A DNA stretch of 64,000 nt from Ochotona curzoniae (Eukaryota > Chordata > Mammalia > Lagomorpha > Ochotonidae), in assembly GCF_017591425.1 (NCBI RefSeq), contig NW_024466599.1, positions 23,598,001 to 23,662,000 of the forward strand. Direction: 5' to 3'. A program made the position numbers and the translations under genes. Positions 1-11,400 of this stretch are shown here, piece by piece (position 1 is the stretch's first letter; each line of letters opens with the position of its first letter). Below the pieces are notes generated by a model, which did not search any database, was not told where the DNA came from, and saw only the letters and a list, made by a program, of their open reading frames with translations.

Positions 1-254
1 AGAAAACGGTTAGAATGAAAGATGCAGGTCTGTGAGGAAGAGAATGGTGCTGCCTTGCTCAGTCGTCTCGGGAGGAAAGGACAGGGTGGACTAGGGGCAT
101 CAAGTCATGTTCTTTGGGCAGGCATTTCACTTTGTGGCTACTATTTGTATTACATATCAAAGTGCCTGGAGTGGATAACAGGAATCCAAGGACTTGAACC
201 ATTACTGCAGGATGCTGGAGGCAGACACCAAAAACTGGGAATCAAACTCAAGCA

Positions 255-499
255 TCTTCCATCCACTGGTTCACTTCCCAAATGGCTACAGTGGCCAGCG
301 TTGAGATGGTCCAAAGCCAGGAGCCAGGAGCCAGGAGCTGCTTCCGGGTCTCCCACTCAGACGCAGGGTTCGAAGGTTTTGGGCCACACTCCACTACTTT
401 CCCAGGCCACAAACAGGGAGCTGGATGGGAAGTGGAGCAGCTGGGATCCTGGCGATTGCAGGGGGAGGGTTAGCTGATTGAGCCATCATGCCGGGCCCC
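255..499 (-). repeat. CSINE (tRNA-derived SINE)
   Basis: Antisense copy from 'catcttccatccactggttcac' to the terminal 'catgccgggcccc'. The poly-A side is truncated or diverged, and an older repeat-like segment (about 165-255) abuts its left side. Confidence 0.85.
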
Positions 500-529
500 A
501 AATAAAGAATTCTTAAGAAGGCTCTCTTG

Positions 530-2078
530 CACCATCTGGGGTGATTAAAAGAAGCAGGAGGAAGTGTTTACAGTTGTTCTTTAGATGTGCTTGTCAAAAA
601 AGTCAGTTTGCTTGTCTTAGCAGATGCTGAGTACATACATTGAGACACTGCAAGATCCTTGGCTTCCTCTGATCTTTCTGAGGCTGCTTCTCTGCCTTTA
701 AATGTAACAATCATTCGAAGGATACTGTTTTCTGTTTCTCTCTAAATCCTTTCTCATGACATCACTATGTAAATAGCTCTGACTTGGCTTAGTTAGCTCT
801 AAGGGAATTATACTGCATGCTTTAGGACAAGGTATCTAACAGTTTGCACCATGCTGTCTTCCTTGATGTCCCAGCATCATCTAAAACTGCGTATACTGAA
901 GTTCTGCCCTCGGGTCCTGGTGTCATTGCCTGTAACTGCAGCATCACTCCATGCAGGTCTGAGCCGTGCATCCTCCATTGTCTCCCTTGCCTTCCTGTAA
1001 CACAGTTGATTATTTTTCCTGTTAAGTGCGTCTCACATCCGTGCCTTCTGATCACTACTACTTGCATTCTTGTTCTTGCTTCACCTTCTTCATGGACTCT
1101 TGCATTGCCCTAGAGCTGGTTCACTTCCCTTAGGGACTTCTCACACCCAACCTTCTGCTCTCCTGCAAGAACAATGTTTAGGAGTTACCTGCGCTCTAAG
1201 CCAGGGAGCAAGGGACAGAAATACGTGCACACTCACCGCAGCTGTTAGAAGACAAATTGTGTCTCGTGAAAATGCAAGAAGTGAACTCAGACAAGGGCAG
1301 GGCCTCCCATCAGAAATTAGTTTTCGGTAAAGAGAGTATTGGGCTGGGGCCCTGGAAACTCTGTTGCACCAGGCTCTTATGCCTTAGCTCCCTGTCCCCC
1401 TGCCAAGCCTGACTCTCTCTCGCGCTGGTTTAATTAGTTTGCGTCTTCACTTTCTTTGACTGTATCATATACTTCCTCTGGCCGCAGTTTGGCCTGTGAT
1501 GATCTGTCCAGCTAGGGCAAATCCTAGTTGCCTTTGCAGACAAAGCACAACCCTCTCTTCTTTGAGGAAGCCATCCCCAAGCTTCAGCAAGGTTGCCTTG
1601 TTTGAAAACGCAGCAGGTACACATTGCACGACTGTGTCAAATACTTAGATGCAAAGGAGATCTCTGCATGCTTTGTTGTTATGTTCATTGATTACTTTTA
1701 CTGGGTTTAAGTTTAGGAGCTTAGTATGTACATTCTCTTATACCAGGCACTTCAGGAAAGGAAAAACATTATTAAAAACATAGTTTAGGATTTCATATTA
1801 CACCTGGGAGGTACTTTCTTATGCCTAAAGTCCTGTCTCAGCCCAAATATGGTGGAATTCTGTTATACCTGTGAAACATTAATCTATTTTTTTTTCCCAA
1901 CTAACTTTTCATCACCGCAGGAATTTGGTCTAAAGGGCTGTGACATTGGTTTTTTCAAATGCCTTTAATTCATCTTCATATTTTATGTATCATCATATTA
2001 TGCTGTATATAAGGAAGCCCTCAAACAGATCATGGGAAATGTTCATTATTTTTAATTACGTTTTCTTTTATTTTTTTT
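530..2078. other. No gene or confident repeat recognised
   Basis: Mixed-composition sequence with no long open frame of protein-like character and no CSINE signature. I see nothing specific in it. Confidence 0.4.
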
Positions 2079-2393
2079 AAAGATTTATTTTTTTTTTATT
2101 GGAAAAGCACTTTGGAAAAGAGACAGAGAGGAAGATCCTCAATGCACTGATTCACTCCCCAACCAGCTGGAGCTACAGCAATCCAAAGCCAGGAGCCAGG
2201 AGCCAGGAGCCCCTTCCTGGTCTCCCACATGGGTGCAGGGTCCCAAGGCTATGGGCTGTCCTTGACTGCTCTCCCAGGCACAAGCAGGGAGCTGGATGGG
2301 AAGTGGGGCCACTGGGATATGAACTGGTGTCTATATGGGATCCTGGCACGCACAAGATAAGGACCTTAGCTGCTAGGCTACTGCACCGGGCCC
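2079..2393 (-). repeat. CSINE, full length
   Basis: Antisense copy: aaagatttatttttttttt tail, 'aagccaggagccaggagcc' body, ending 'ctgcaccgggccc'. Confidence 0.92.
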
Positions 2394-2399
2394 TTCTTT

Positions 2400-2980
2400 T
2401 AATTTTTAAAAGCAATTTGATCAATATGATGGAATATGATTTAGCCATCAAAGTGTGTTCCTTAACTAAGGCATTTTCATTCCCTTACCATCTCCTTGGC
2501 CTCTGACAACCATTGTTCTACTCTGTTTCTCCAAGATCAGCTTTCTAATAATAAGGAGTCTTCTAAAATCATGGAAAAGGAGTATTAACAACCATGGGAA
2601 TGAATTTCATTTTTTTTTGCCCAAAAATAAGCTTATTTTTAAATTTCCATTTCCACAGATTTCTACGGTATCCCAGCACCTATGAGATGCATCCCGAGCA
2701 GCACCTTAACAGCTGCCTCAAACGCACACCCCATGTTTCCATTTTCTCTTGTCTCAAGATATTTTTTGATTTCCACTTTATCTGCTTTCTTGACCTATTT
2801 GTTTTTCTTGCATATGTTGTTTCATTTTTATATACACATGAATTTTCTAATTTTTCTCCTTTTATTGATTTCAAATTTATCACCACGATGGTTGGGGAAG
2901 AGCTATTTGATATTGTTTTCTTATATATTTTCATGATTGTTAGCTTAAGAAATAATCTGTCTTAAAATAATGCATATTCT
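2400..2980 (-). mobile_element. L1 fragments, mainly antisense
   Basis: 2470-2540 ('ggcctctgacaaccattgttctactctg') resembles the complement of an old L1 3' region. 2880-2980 ('aatgcatattct') continues into the antisense L1 ORF2 sequence to the right of the SINE at 2981. The short piece 2400-2450 is less clear. Confidence 0.5.
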
Positions 2981-3312
2981 GAGCCTGGCATGGTAGCCTA
3001 GTAGCTAAAGTCCTTGCCTTGCATGTGCCAGGATCCCATATAGGTGCCGGTTCTAATCCCAGCAGCTCCTCTTCCCGTCCAGCTCCCTGTTTGTGGCCTG
3101 GGAAAGCAGTTGAGGATGGCCCAAAGACTTGTGACCCTGCCAAAGTGTGGAAGACCCCAGGGAAACTCCTGGCTGCTGGTTTTGGGTTGGCTCAGCTCCA
3201 GCCGTTGCAGCAGCTTGGGGAGTGAATTATCAGATGTAAGATCTTCCTCTCTGTCTCTCTCGCTCTCTGTATATCTGACTTTCCAATAAAAATTAAAAAT
3301 AAATATTTAAAA
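2981..3312 (+). repeat. CSINE inserted into an L1, with target-site duplication
   Basis: Sense copy from 'gagcctggcatggtagcctagtagct' to an A-rich tail. It is flanked by the 12-bp direct repeat aatgcatattct at 2969-2980 and 3313-3324, the mark of L1-driven retroposition. The interrupted host is an antisense L1. Confidence 0.93.
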
Positions 3313-3615
3313 AATGCATATTCTTCTGCTGTTGGTTCATTCAATATAAAGTCGTCCAGTCCCACTATTATTGATTTTGTCTAGATCCCCTATTATTTAA
3401 TGTGGGCCCTTGAGGTTCCTGTAATTATTTATTTTTTCATTTCTGTTAATATTTTTCTATATAATCAGGTAGTTGATGCAGTATGCATACAGTATACAAA
3501 TATATTCACAATTGCTATATCTGTTCGATGAATTAGCTCCTTTATAATTATATAATGACCTGTTGCTATTTTTGTTTTATACTTTTAGACTTAAAATATA
3601 TTTTTAGAAGTGCAA
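3313..3615 (-). mobile_element. L1 ORF2 fragment, antisense
   Basis: The stretch 'aatatattcacaattgctatatctg' followed by 'gatgaattagctcctttataattatataatgacc' is the familiar complement of L1 ORF2 endonuclease/RT-linker sequence. It is too decayed to encode anything. Confidence 0.7.
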
Positions 3616-4800
3616 CAGGTATTCAAAAAGGTCATAGAAAACAGTTTTAATGAAAAATTTGTTCCATGATGGCGTCCCAGGATTCTGTAGGTTTTCACAG
3701 GTATTCATCTTTTGTTGGTGTTTCTCTAAGTTAGCATTTCAGGTATGTTCTCTTGTGCTTGACACAATCTCCTGCTCAATATTTTTGTAAGTTTTTCTGT
3801 TCCGTCATTGTGTTCTTTCACTCCAGAATTTGATTCCTTCTTTATGGTTTCTGTATATTGAACATCTGTTTTAATTTGTGCATTATTTTCCTGATTTCAT
3901 TTTGTCATCATCTGTGTTTTTTGGCTTAGCCTCTTTGACATAATTTCTCTGGATTCTTTGTGAGAACATTTCACGGGCTTTCATTCCCTTTGGATCAGTT
4001 ATCAACGCTTTCCTGATCTTTGTGGACATATGTTGATGTTTGCACATTGGAAGAAGTAACCACCTGTTCCGTTCTCTACATATGTTTCTGTGCAGGGAAA
4101 TCACTTAACTAGCACATCCAGAGATTCTAGATAGGTTGTTTGGTAGGGGGTTAGGAGGGGTTTGCTGCTACAATTCTTGGGCAAACTGGATTGATGTCTG
4201 GATCAGAGGGTGGATGAGTCTAGAACTTGAATCTACTGGGGCTAGAGTCTAGAGCTGTATTTACTGGCCTGGTACTACGGTAGAACTAAGCCTGAGTCCT
4301 TGGAGGCCCATCTGTACAGGAATGGGTCTAAGGGCTATGTTGTTAGGAGGTTGGCATGATACTGAGGGCTCCTACTGAAGGTCTGGAGCCTGGAGTTGTG
4401 GGCTAACCTGGTGTAGTGCTGGGTCTGAAGCTTGAGGCTGTATGGGCTAATTTGCAGCTTGGGGATGTGGGGGCTTATTTTCCCCTGGAGTTGGGGGTGG
4501 TCCAGAAGGCTCTGGCTACGGGTGCAGGTCTGGAGTTTCTAGGCTTTGCTGCATCAGGCCTGTACTAGGATGTGCACGGGGTATCTACAGCAAAGCCATC
4601 TTGACTAGTTCCCTGTTTTTCTCACCATGATCAGCATCTCTGTGCTTGTTGCCAATGATCGGGGGGGGGGGGGGCCAGGATGATACAGGTAGTGTGAAAA
4701 TGTCCTCCAATTTGTTTTAACGCATCTTTTCAGCAGCTGTTTCTTCTTTAATGGGCACATACGCTGAAAGTCCTATTCTTCCATCTTGCTAACATCAGCT
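3616..4800 (-). mobile_element. Ancient L1-like segment with a degenerate tandem repeat
   Basis: 3616-4130 is T-rich with 'ctttgacataatttctctggattctttgtgagaac', resembling old L1 sequence in antisense. 4190-4580 is a degenerate minisatellite-like array of 'ggtctggagcctggagttgtgggct'-type units, as found in some old L1 5' regions. The orientation and family are not certain. Confidence 0.4.
4661..4674 (+). repeat. G14 homopolymer
   Basis: Run of 14 G in a T-rich context. Length errors are likely in reads here. Confidence 0.95.
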
Positions 4801-6550
4801 TTTAAGGCAATTCACTTACAAGCCTAGAGAGCTGGTGCCAGCTGTTGGCTGGGACACTCACACCTTATCTGTAGAGCTGATAGGCTGATGACATGACATG
4901 CCATCCAACTTTTTTAAGAGTGAGAGCCAAGGAATTAAGGTGAAAACTGAGATGGTTTTTATGAACTTGCCTTAGAAGTTATAACCAATACTTTGCACGT
5001 ATGGTATTGGCCACTCGGGGTAAGCTGCGATTCAGTGTTTGTTAGATGATTACGGTGGATTCTTAATGATAGCATAGTTGACTTACTTGCTGTCCCTTAA
5101 ATAGATCAAGGCAGGGCTGAGATGAGAAATCTTGAGTTTTAATTCTTAGTCTTGTGCCCTATTTTAGCATTCAAGTGATCATGGCAAGTTCACAAATTCC
5201 TGGATAATTGGGCTTGGAAAGAAGTTTGGAGTGATGTTGCTTTCAGGCGATGACTTGCATTAACTTTCCTAGTTTCCTGGTGGCTCACCCACGATTCGGT
5301 GCACATCAGCCTCAACAAGAGTAAAATCAATAGAGGTTGGGTAAGTGCTGCCAAGTGCAAACAGCCTGGAGGAACCACATGGCCTCTTTTTGGAATACAA
5401 CTAAAGAATGAACTTCTGGGAAGAGCTTTCCATCTGTTTTCCCGATAAGACTGATGGAAAACATCTATGCAGTTTTGTAGATTCCCTGAAATAACATAAC
5501 AGCTGAATCGTAATGCCTGGCCTGATTGAGTTTAGTTCAAAATTCTCAGCTGAGGTCTCTTGTCACCATGCAGGGAAGGACTCTTACCGTTAGCCCTCCT
5601 GAGGACACAGGCAGCTGAGGTCTCAGACACTCTCCCCACTCCTCCCTGGGTGTCTGATCTTCAACAGGAAGTGCAGTGTTCCTTTTGACAATTTCACATG
5701 TGTTTCTTCCTATGCGGATTTTGCTGAGAATAGGGACTGAAATTATTTCTCCTTGCCAGCTCTCTGTGTCTCCTTTCCATTTCTCCCACCTTCTCTTCTC
5801 CCCACCAAGTTCGTTTTCTATATTATTTTTGGTGTAAATAACTTTTCTTCCATAAATTTCAAGGCTCCAGAAAAGCAATTGATATAGGTTCAGTTGGGGA
5901 GGGATATCCAGCCCTCATCTCTAAGTACATGCAGCTGCACAGCTGTGGAGCCAAAACGATAATAAAAAAAAAAACAATCCATCTGTTTGCTGCTTAATGA
6001 GGGCCTTTACATTTTCATGGTGAGTTTAGACAACCTAAACTGTACACAGAGGCCTTGAGGTGCTAAAGGTTTTTTTTTAATTATTATTTACTACTCTTTT
6101 AATTAAAAAAAAATTTGAAGATCTGAAAAACAAGTCCTAAAATACCAACTTTTCCAGAAGACTGTAGTTACACAATGCGTTGCCTCTGTCGTGTTCCAGT
6201 GTGCATTGGACGCAAATCTAAAAGCCATGAAACAAACAGAACTGGAACAAGCTAAGCAGAGAACGTGCCTAAGGATCAGCAAGCGTGACTTGCCCAAGAT
6301 GGACTCTGTGCTTAAAGAAACACACAGAGAACTCCAATGGATAAGTGTCTTCAATTATGCCCATTGAATTTATTATTCTTTGCATGCATTTTCTCATCTT
6401 TCCTACCTTCTTTATTTTTTTTCAAGTTTTCTCTGTCTCAATTTTTTTTTCTCTAAGTGGTTTCAAAATTATGTGATCTATTTTTATTGTTGTTTTAATG
6501 ATTTTAAGTGCATGCATCTCATATTATTTTTGAAACTTTTGGTTCTGCTT
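4800..6550. other. Unclassified sequence
   Basis: No CSINE, no recognised exon. Includes an A12 run near 5964 and T-rich tracts at 6068-6110 and 6410-6455. An 84-codon stop-to-stop frame at 6112-6366 is discussed among the findings. Confidence 0.4.
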
Positions 6551-6554
6551 TTCT

Positions 6555-6700
6555 GAACAACAGTTTCGTTGAGGTTTAATTAACAGATTATAAACACATA
6601 TTTAAGATATGCAATGTGATGCCTTAACACATGTGCGCAGCCTCGAAACCGTTACCAACAATAAGAAAGTTTGGTTTTTCTGAAACAAATTGATACAGTT
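6555..6700 (-). mobile_element. Possible L1 3' end fragment, antisense
   Basis: 'cgttgaggtttaattaacagattataaacacatatttaagatatgcaatgtgatg' resembles the complement of the old L1M 3' UTR ('tgaggtataattaacatac...'). Heavily diverged. Confidence 0.45.
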
Positions 6701-6880
6701 CATATAAAAGCATAAACGGCTGCTTGTTATCGCTGTTTGTTATTTTTTGTAAAAATAATTTACCTAAGTCCTGTAACTTTTGCACAGCAGTAATTATGAC
6801 ATTCACCCTTCATACAAGTCCACTAAGAATTCTACTAACAGCTTTATATTGATTCCATTGCTTTCTTTATTGTTGATTTT

Positions 6881-7206
6881 TTTCAGATTTTATTTATTTT
6901 TGTTGCAAATGGAAAGGCAGATTTACAGATAGGAGAGATAGAAAGATCTTCATCCGCTGGTTTGCTTTCCAAGTGCTCACTAACAGCTGGAGCTGAACTG
7001 ATCCAAAGCCAGGAGCCAGGAACTTCCTCCAGGTTTCCTACGCAGGTTCAGGGTCCCAAGTTCTTGGGCCATCCTCGACTGCTTTCCCAGGCCACAAGCT
7101 GGGAGCTGGATAAGAATGGAGGAGCTGGGACACAAACTCATGCCCTTATGGGATCCTGGCATATGCAAAGCAAGGATTTAGCCACAAGGCTATTGCACTG
7201 GACCCT
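6881..7206 (-). repeat. CSINE
   Basis: Antisense copy with 'gattttatttatttttgttgcaaatggaaaggcag' tail side and terminal 'ttgcactggaccc'. Confidence 0.9.
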
Positions 7207-7304
7207 ATTAATTTTTAATTATAGAATCAATACAAAGTGTTAAAAATAAATGTATTCAGCATTAAAATGACTTATATGAGGCAGACAAGACTTAGAACTC
7301 TGTT

Positions 7305-7602
7305 TTGTTTAAAGTTTTGTTTAATTGAAAGAGGGTGGCAGAAAGAGAGAGAAAATGAGAGCGGGAGAGTCAGTTGGTTCACTCCTCAAATGCCTACAAT
7401 AGCTAAAGAATGGGCCAGGCTAAAGCCAGGAGTCAGGAATGGTACCCCATGTGGGTGACGGTACCCCAAACATTTCGACCATAATTTGCAGTCTCCCAGA
7501 CATACAGCAGGAAGCTGGATTAGAAGCATGGAGTAACCAGTATTATGGGATGTGGGTGTGTCAATTGCAGCTTGACCCACTGCGTCAGCATCAGCCCTAG
7601 GA
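7305..7602 (-). repeat. Old CSINE, diverged
   Basis: Antisense; 'ttggttcactcctcaaatgcctacaatagc' and 'cactgcgtcagcatcagcccta' are recognisable. More decayed than its left neighbour. Confidence 0.8.
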
Positions 7603-8900
7603 ACCGATTTTTCTCTTGTGTGAATGTATATTTATTATTTGCTCTTGCTGCAAATAATTTTTATGCATTTGAAAATCTTGTTATAATAAATATACAGCCT
7701 TGAATGCTCCACTGTGATCATCTTAATCCACTTGTTCTTATTTTTAATTGGCTTCCTTCTTGGTGTTACAAATGTCATATTGAACTTTTGTATGCTATCT
7801 CTATTTCCTAGGAAAAATGGAATGTATTATTTCCCATTCAGCCACTGTTTGAGTTGAACATTGTCATTTCCCTCTTACACATGAGGACTTTTATTTCTTG
7901 AAGGCTTAAGTTATTTTGCTTCTAAGTGTGGGGAATGAAAATCCCGATTTCCTGTTCTCAGGCATGTAGTATTCTCACTCATCGGTACCCTAATTCTACT
8001 ACTTTGCAAAATGAACAAAATAGAAAAATTTATTCCTGCTAGAATTGCTGGGAGACTTACTGGGAACTTTGAACTGATGGTAGCCCGTAGTTGTTGATTG
8101 AGGGGACAGAGTTCAGGGAATTTAAATTTTCTCCAGGTCCTTCAAGTGCAGAGCTAAAGTGAGAGTAGAGGCTCTATTTATAGCAGGTGACTCTTGAGCA
8201 CCCTGGAGAAGTTGTGAAATAGCTGTTGATCCCAGGCAGCTAGAAATTGCATGTCTTCGTTTTTTTAGTTTGAAGGAAAGGACACAGACCATCTGGGCCA
8301 GTAAGTTAGATCCAAAGCTGGACTTATATTTGTTTTACTTAATAAATGTATGCTTGAATAATGTGAGCTCAATTTTTGTTGGTTGAGTGCCATTGCTAAT
8401 GCAGCAAGGGAGCACACCTTTCTTGTAATTTTTCAATGAGTGACTTTCTAATACAAAGAATGCTTTGATTATGTGAATTAATTTTCTTTATCTTATATTG
8501 ATTGTGACTTCTTTTCTGAAAGTCGGGAACCCTGTGCTCAGCTGCTTGCGTCTTAGTCTGTTGACTGTTTAGCCCTATCAGAAAACAGTCGCATGAAATA
8601 TATATACTATTTTTAAAAATGGACCAATGTATCCAGCCTCATTCTGAGATCCCAGACAAAATGGTATAGTGGAGTGATATAATTCAGAAGATGTGGTTTT
8701 GAATAAAATCTTGTATTTAGAAGGGACTATTGGTAGATACCGGTGCTCCTCATCTGTATGTTCATGTTGTGTGCTCTGCGCCTGCATTAAATGACATGTG
8801 GCGGAGCTGGCTCTCCAGTCATCACAGCCATGGTACAGCAAGGAAGATAGAAACCAGATGGGCAAAGACTGACCCTATTTCTTACCAATACCATTGTATT
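7603..8900. other. Unclassified sequence
   Basis: AT-rich, with weak L1-antisense flavour at 7610-7870. No gene seen. Confidence 0.35.
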
Positions 8901-8914
8901 CATAGAAAATGCAT

Positions 8915-9215
8915 CCAGGGGGCAGACAAGGTGCCACTTGGGATGACTTGGCTGCCAAAGTACCAAGTTGCCAAGGTACCTTGGCTGTGCTCCTGACTCC
9001 AGCTTCTTGCTAATGTAGACTCTGAGTGCAGTGTAATACTGAAGCAGCTGAGTGTCTGCCAGCCAGGTGGGAGGCTGGGCAGGAGTGCTGAGCCTTCGTC
9101 CTTAGCGTGCCACAGGCCCTGCTGGTGCAGGTGTGTGGGGAGTGAACGTGTGAATGGGAACATCACTGTCTGCTTCACTCTCACTCGCTGACCTTCGAAT
9201 AAGATGAAAATAAGA
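8915..9215 (+). repeat. Old, rearranged CSINE-like copy
   Basis: Only the 3' end ('tgtggggagtgaacgtgtgaatggga...cactctcactcg...cgaataag') and the middle 'ccttggctgtgctcctgactccagcttcttgctaatgt' resemble the family. Contains duplicated ccaag(g)tacc motifs. Confidence 0.5.
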
Positions 9216-9589
9216 ATTCAAATGCTTTGGTTCTACCCAGTATTTTTATAATAAAAAAATTTCAGTTCATATTTGCACATTAAGAAATCATTTTGAACCA
9301 TCCAACAGTTGATTCTATGACAGGAATGGTTTTTAAGACCTGTGGCAGCTTTGGTATATGTAAATAAGAAGGATGCACAGGGCAAATAGATTCCAAATTT
9401 TAACTTTAGCAAATTTAGTCAATTGCATTTAAGTTTTTCAAATATTGAAGTAAACATCTTCAACAAAAGAGAGTAAATTCATATGCCTGATAGGATATAA
9501 TTCTGAAATGAAAATTTAGTAGCTCTCGTTTTCTTAAACTTTTTAACCCAATGAATCTTGCCTTATTTTCAGTATGGTTTTAGGGAAAT

Positions 9590-10154
9590 AATTGAATTGT
9601 GTTGTAGTAAGGATAAATAAAGCCAGGCATTAGTAAATGTAGTAAGGGCAGAGATTTTATTCAGTAACAACTACTGCAAAAGGATGAAAAGATCTAGTGT
9701 GAAATAAACTCAGCTTTGGTTTGTGTAGAGTAACCAGGCATTTTAAGGAATGATGCAGGAGCAGGGAATGGGCAATTGGTTGTTTAGTAGAGTACTGAAG
9801 AGCCTAGGCATTTTCTGCCTTTTGTGACTCTGCCTTAATGGCTTGGCTGGGGGCTGTGTGAACTCCAGGCCTGATAGTCTACGTGACACCCGGCAGGACA
9901 CCTGGCAGGTCACGTAGGCAGACCACTCCTCAGGAAGGAGGTACCTGGTGTTTGATAAGATTCACAGCCCAATAGCTCATCGATTTGTACTTTTTGAAAG
10001 TTGCTTGTTTCAAACCCACCAATAGAAGCCTGCTAAATCATGACTGTATAATTAATAGCCTGAAATGTATAAGAACTGGGGGGCTTGGGCTCTCTCTCTC
10101 TCTTTTCTGGCTCGTGCTTCTTTTTGTCCCCCCTGCGGGATCCTAAGCAGCCTT
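9590..10154. mobile_element. LTR-like block (endogenous retrovirus relic), non-coding
   Basis: The left part (about 9610-9830) reads like an antisense LTR ('ggcagagattttattcagtaacaactactgc', whose complement has AATAAA). The right part (about 9960-10154) reads like a sense U3/R: ccaat at 9969 and 10018, TATA-like 'tgtataagaactgggg' at 10067, then a CT-rich R-like stretch. A SINE truncates it at about 10155. No retroviral open frame is visible. Confidence 0.4.
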
Positions 10155-10505
10155 GGCGGCATGCTAGCCTAGTGGCTTGTGTTCTTGCTTTGCACGCACA
10201 GGAATCCTATATGGGTGCCGGTTCCTTTTCTGGTTCATTTCCCGCTGCTATACTTCCCATCCAGCTCCCTGTTTGTGGGCTGGGAAAGCAAGCAGTTGAG
10301 GACGGCTCAAAGCCTTGTGACCCTGCACCCGTATGGGAGACCTGGAAGAGGCTCCGGGCTCCTGGCTTTGGATTGGCACAATTCTGGTTATTGTGGCCGC
10401 TTGAGGCATGAACCATCAGATAGAAGATCTTCCTCTCTGTCTCTCCTCCTCTCTGTATATCTGACTTCCCAATTAAAAAATAACATAAATCTTTTAAAAT
10501 AAAAG
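10155..10505 (+). repeat. CSINE
   Basis: Sense copy: 'ggcggcatgctagcctagtggct' head, 'ctgtatatctgacttcccaatt' 3' end and A-rich tail. Sits at the end of the LTR-like block. Confidence 0.9.
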
Positions 10506-11400
10506 ATACATGGATAAATGTGCAAGCCCAGTAATCTCATTTTTGGAAACATACATTATAGAAATAAAAGCACCATAAAGTAAAGATAGATGAGGTACCA
10601 CAAAAATTCCATGAGAAATAAAATTCAGGGAGGGGCCCAACACAACAGCCTAGTGTCTAAATCCTCACCTTGCATGTGCCAGGATCCCATATGGGCGATG
10701 GTTCTAATCCTGGCAGCTCCACTTCCCATCCAGCTCCTTGCTTGTGGCCTGGGAAAGCAGTCAAGGACAGCCCAAAGCTTTGGGACCCTGCATTCACCTG
10801 GGATATCTGGAAGAAGTTCCTGGCTCCTGGCTTCAGACTGACTTAGCTCTGGCCATTTAGTCAGCCAGAGGATGGAAGACCTTCCTCTCTGTCTTTCTTT
10901 CTGTATATCTGAATTTCCAATAAAAATAAACAAATCTTTTTTAAAAAAAACTAAAAAAATTAAATTCAGGAGAAAGCTAAATTCATTCTGATGGCAAAAG
11001 CTTGAAATTGATGTGGTTGAGGGGTCTTGAGGTCTTGAGAATTTTCTAGGAAAACATGTTATGCATGCATTTCAATTTTTTTTTCACCAAAAAGGTTCAT
11101 CTTTTAACTTTTATTGAATGCCCTATTTAAAGAAGCAGAAACTGGGAACATTTGTAATATTCTATCACTAGAGTGAATAAACTATCATATAACTGTAATA
11201 TGGAAAGAATATAAGTTATTAAAAAGAATTAAATTTACATTTGTTACTTTGGACTACAATATACACAATCATGATATATTATTAAGGGAAAAATTAATCT
11301 TCAGAATAACGAGGTTTGTTTAAAGTGATAGAACTCTGTATTTATGTACGTATGATATCTATTTTTCTGATCATGATTTTTATATGGCATAGAGAGAAAT
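10506..11400 (+). mobile_element. L1 3' fragment, interrupted by a SINE
   Basis: 10506-10629 and 10962-11400 together resemble an old L1 3' end in sense ('aataaactatcatataactgtaatatgg...attaaaaagaattaaatttac...tgatatattattaaggg'). The CSINE at 10630-10961 splits it. Confidence 0.5.
10630..10961 (+). repeat. CSINE with target-site duplication
   Basis: Sense copy bounded by the direct repeat aaattcagg (10621-10629 and 10962-10970). Typical head 'gggcccaacacaacagcctagtg' and poly-A tail. Confidence 0.93.

Noticed and set aside
22..477. Open frames of 60-170 codons repeated across the window with similar text such as [35 protein letters not shown]
   Set aside because: They are translations of CSINE copies in various frames and strands, not genes.
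4661..4674. G14 run as a possible assembly gap or junction
   Set aside because: The flanks read through the same L1-like context on both sides, so it is a simple homopolymer.
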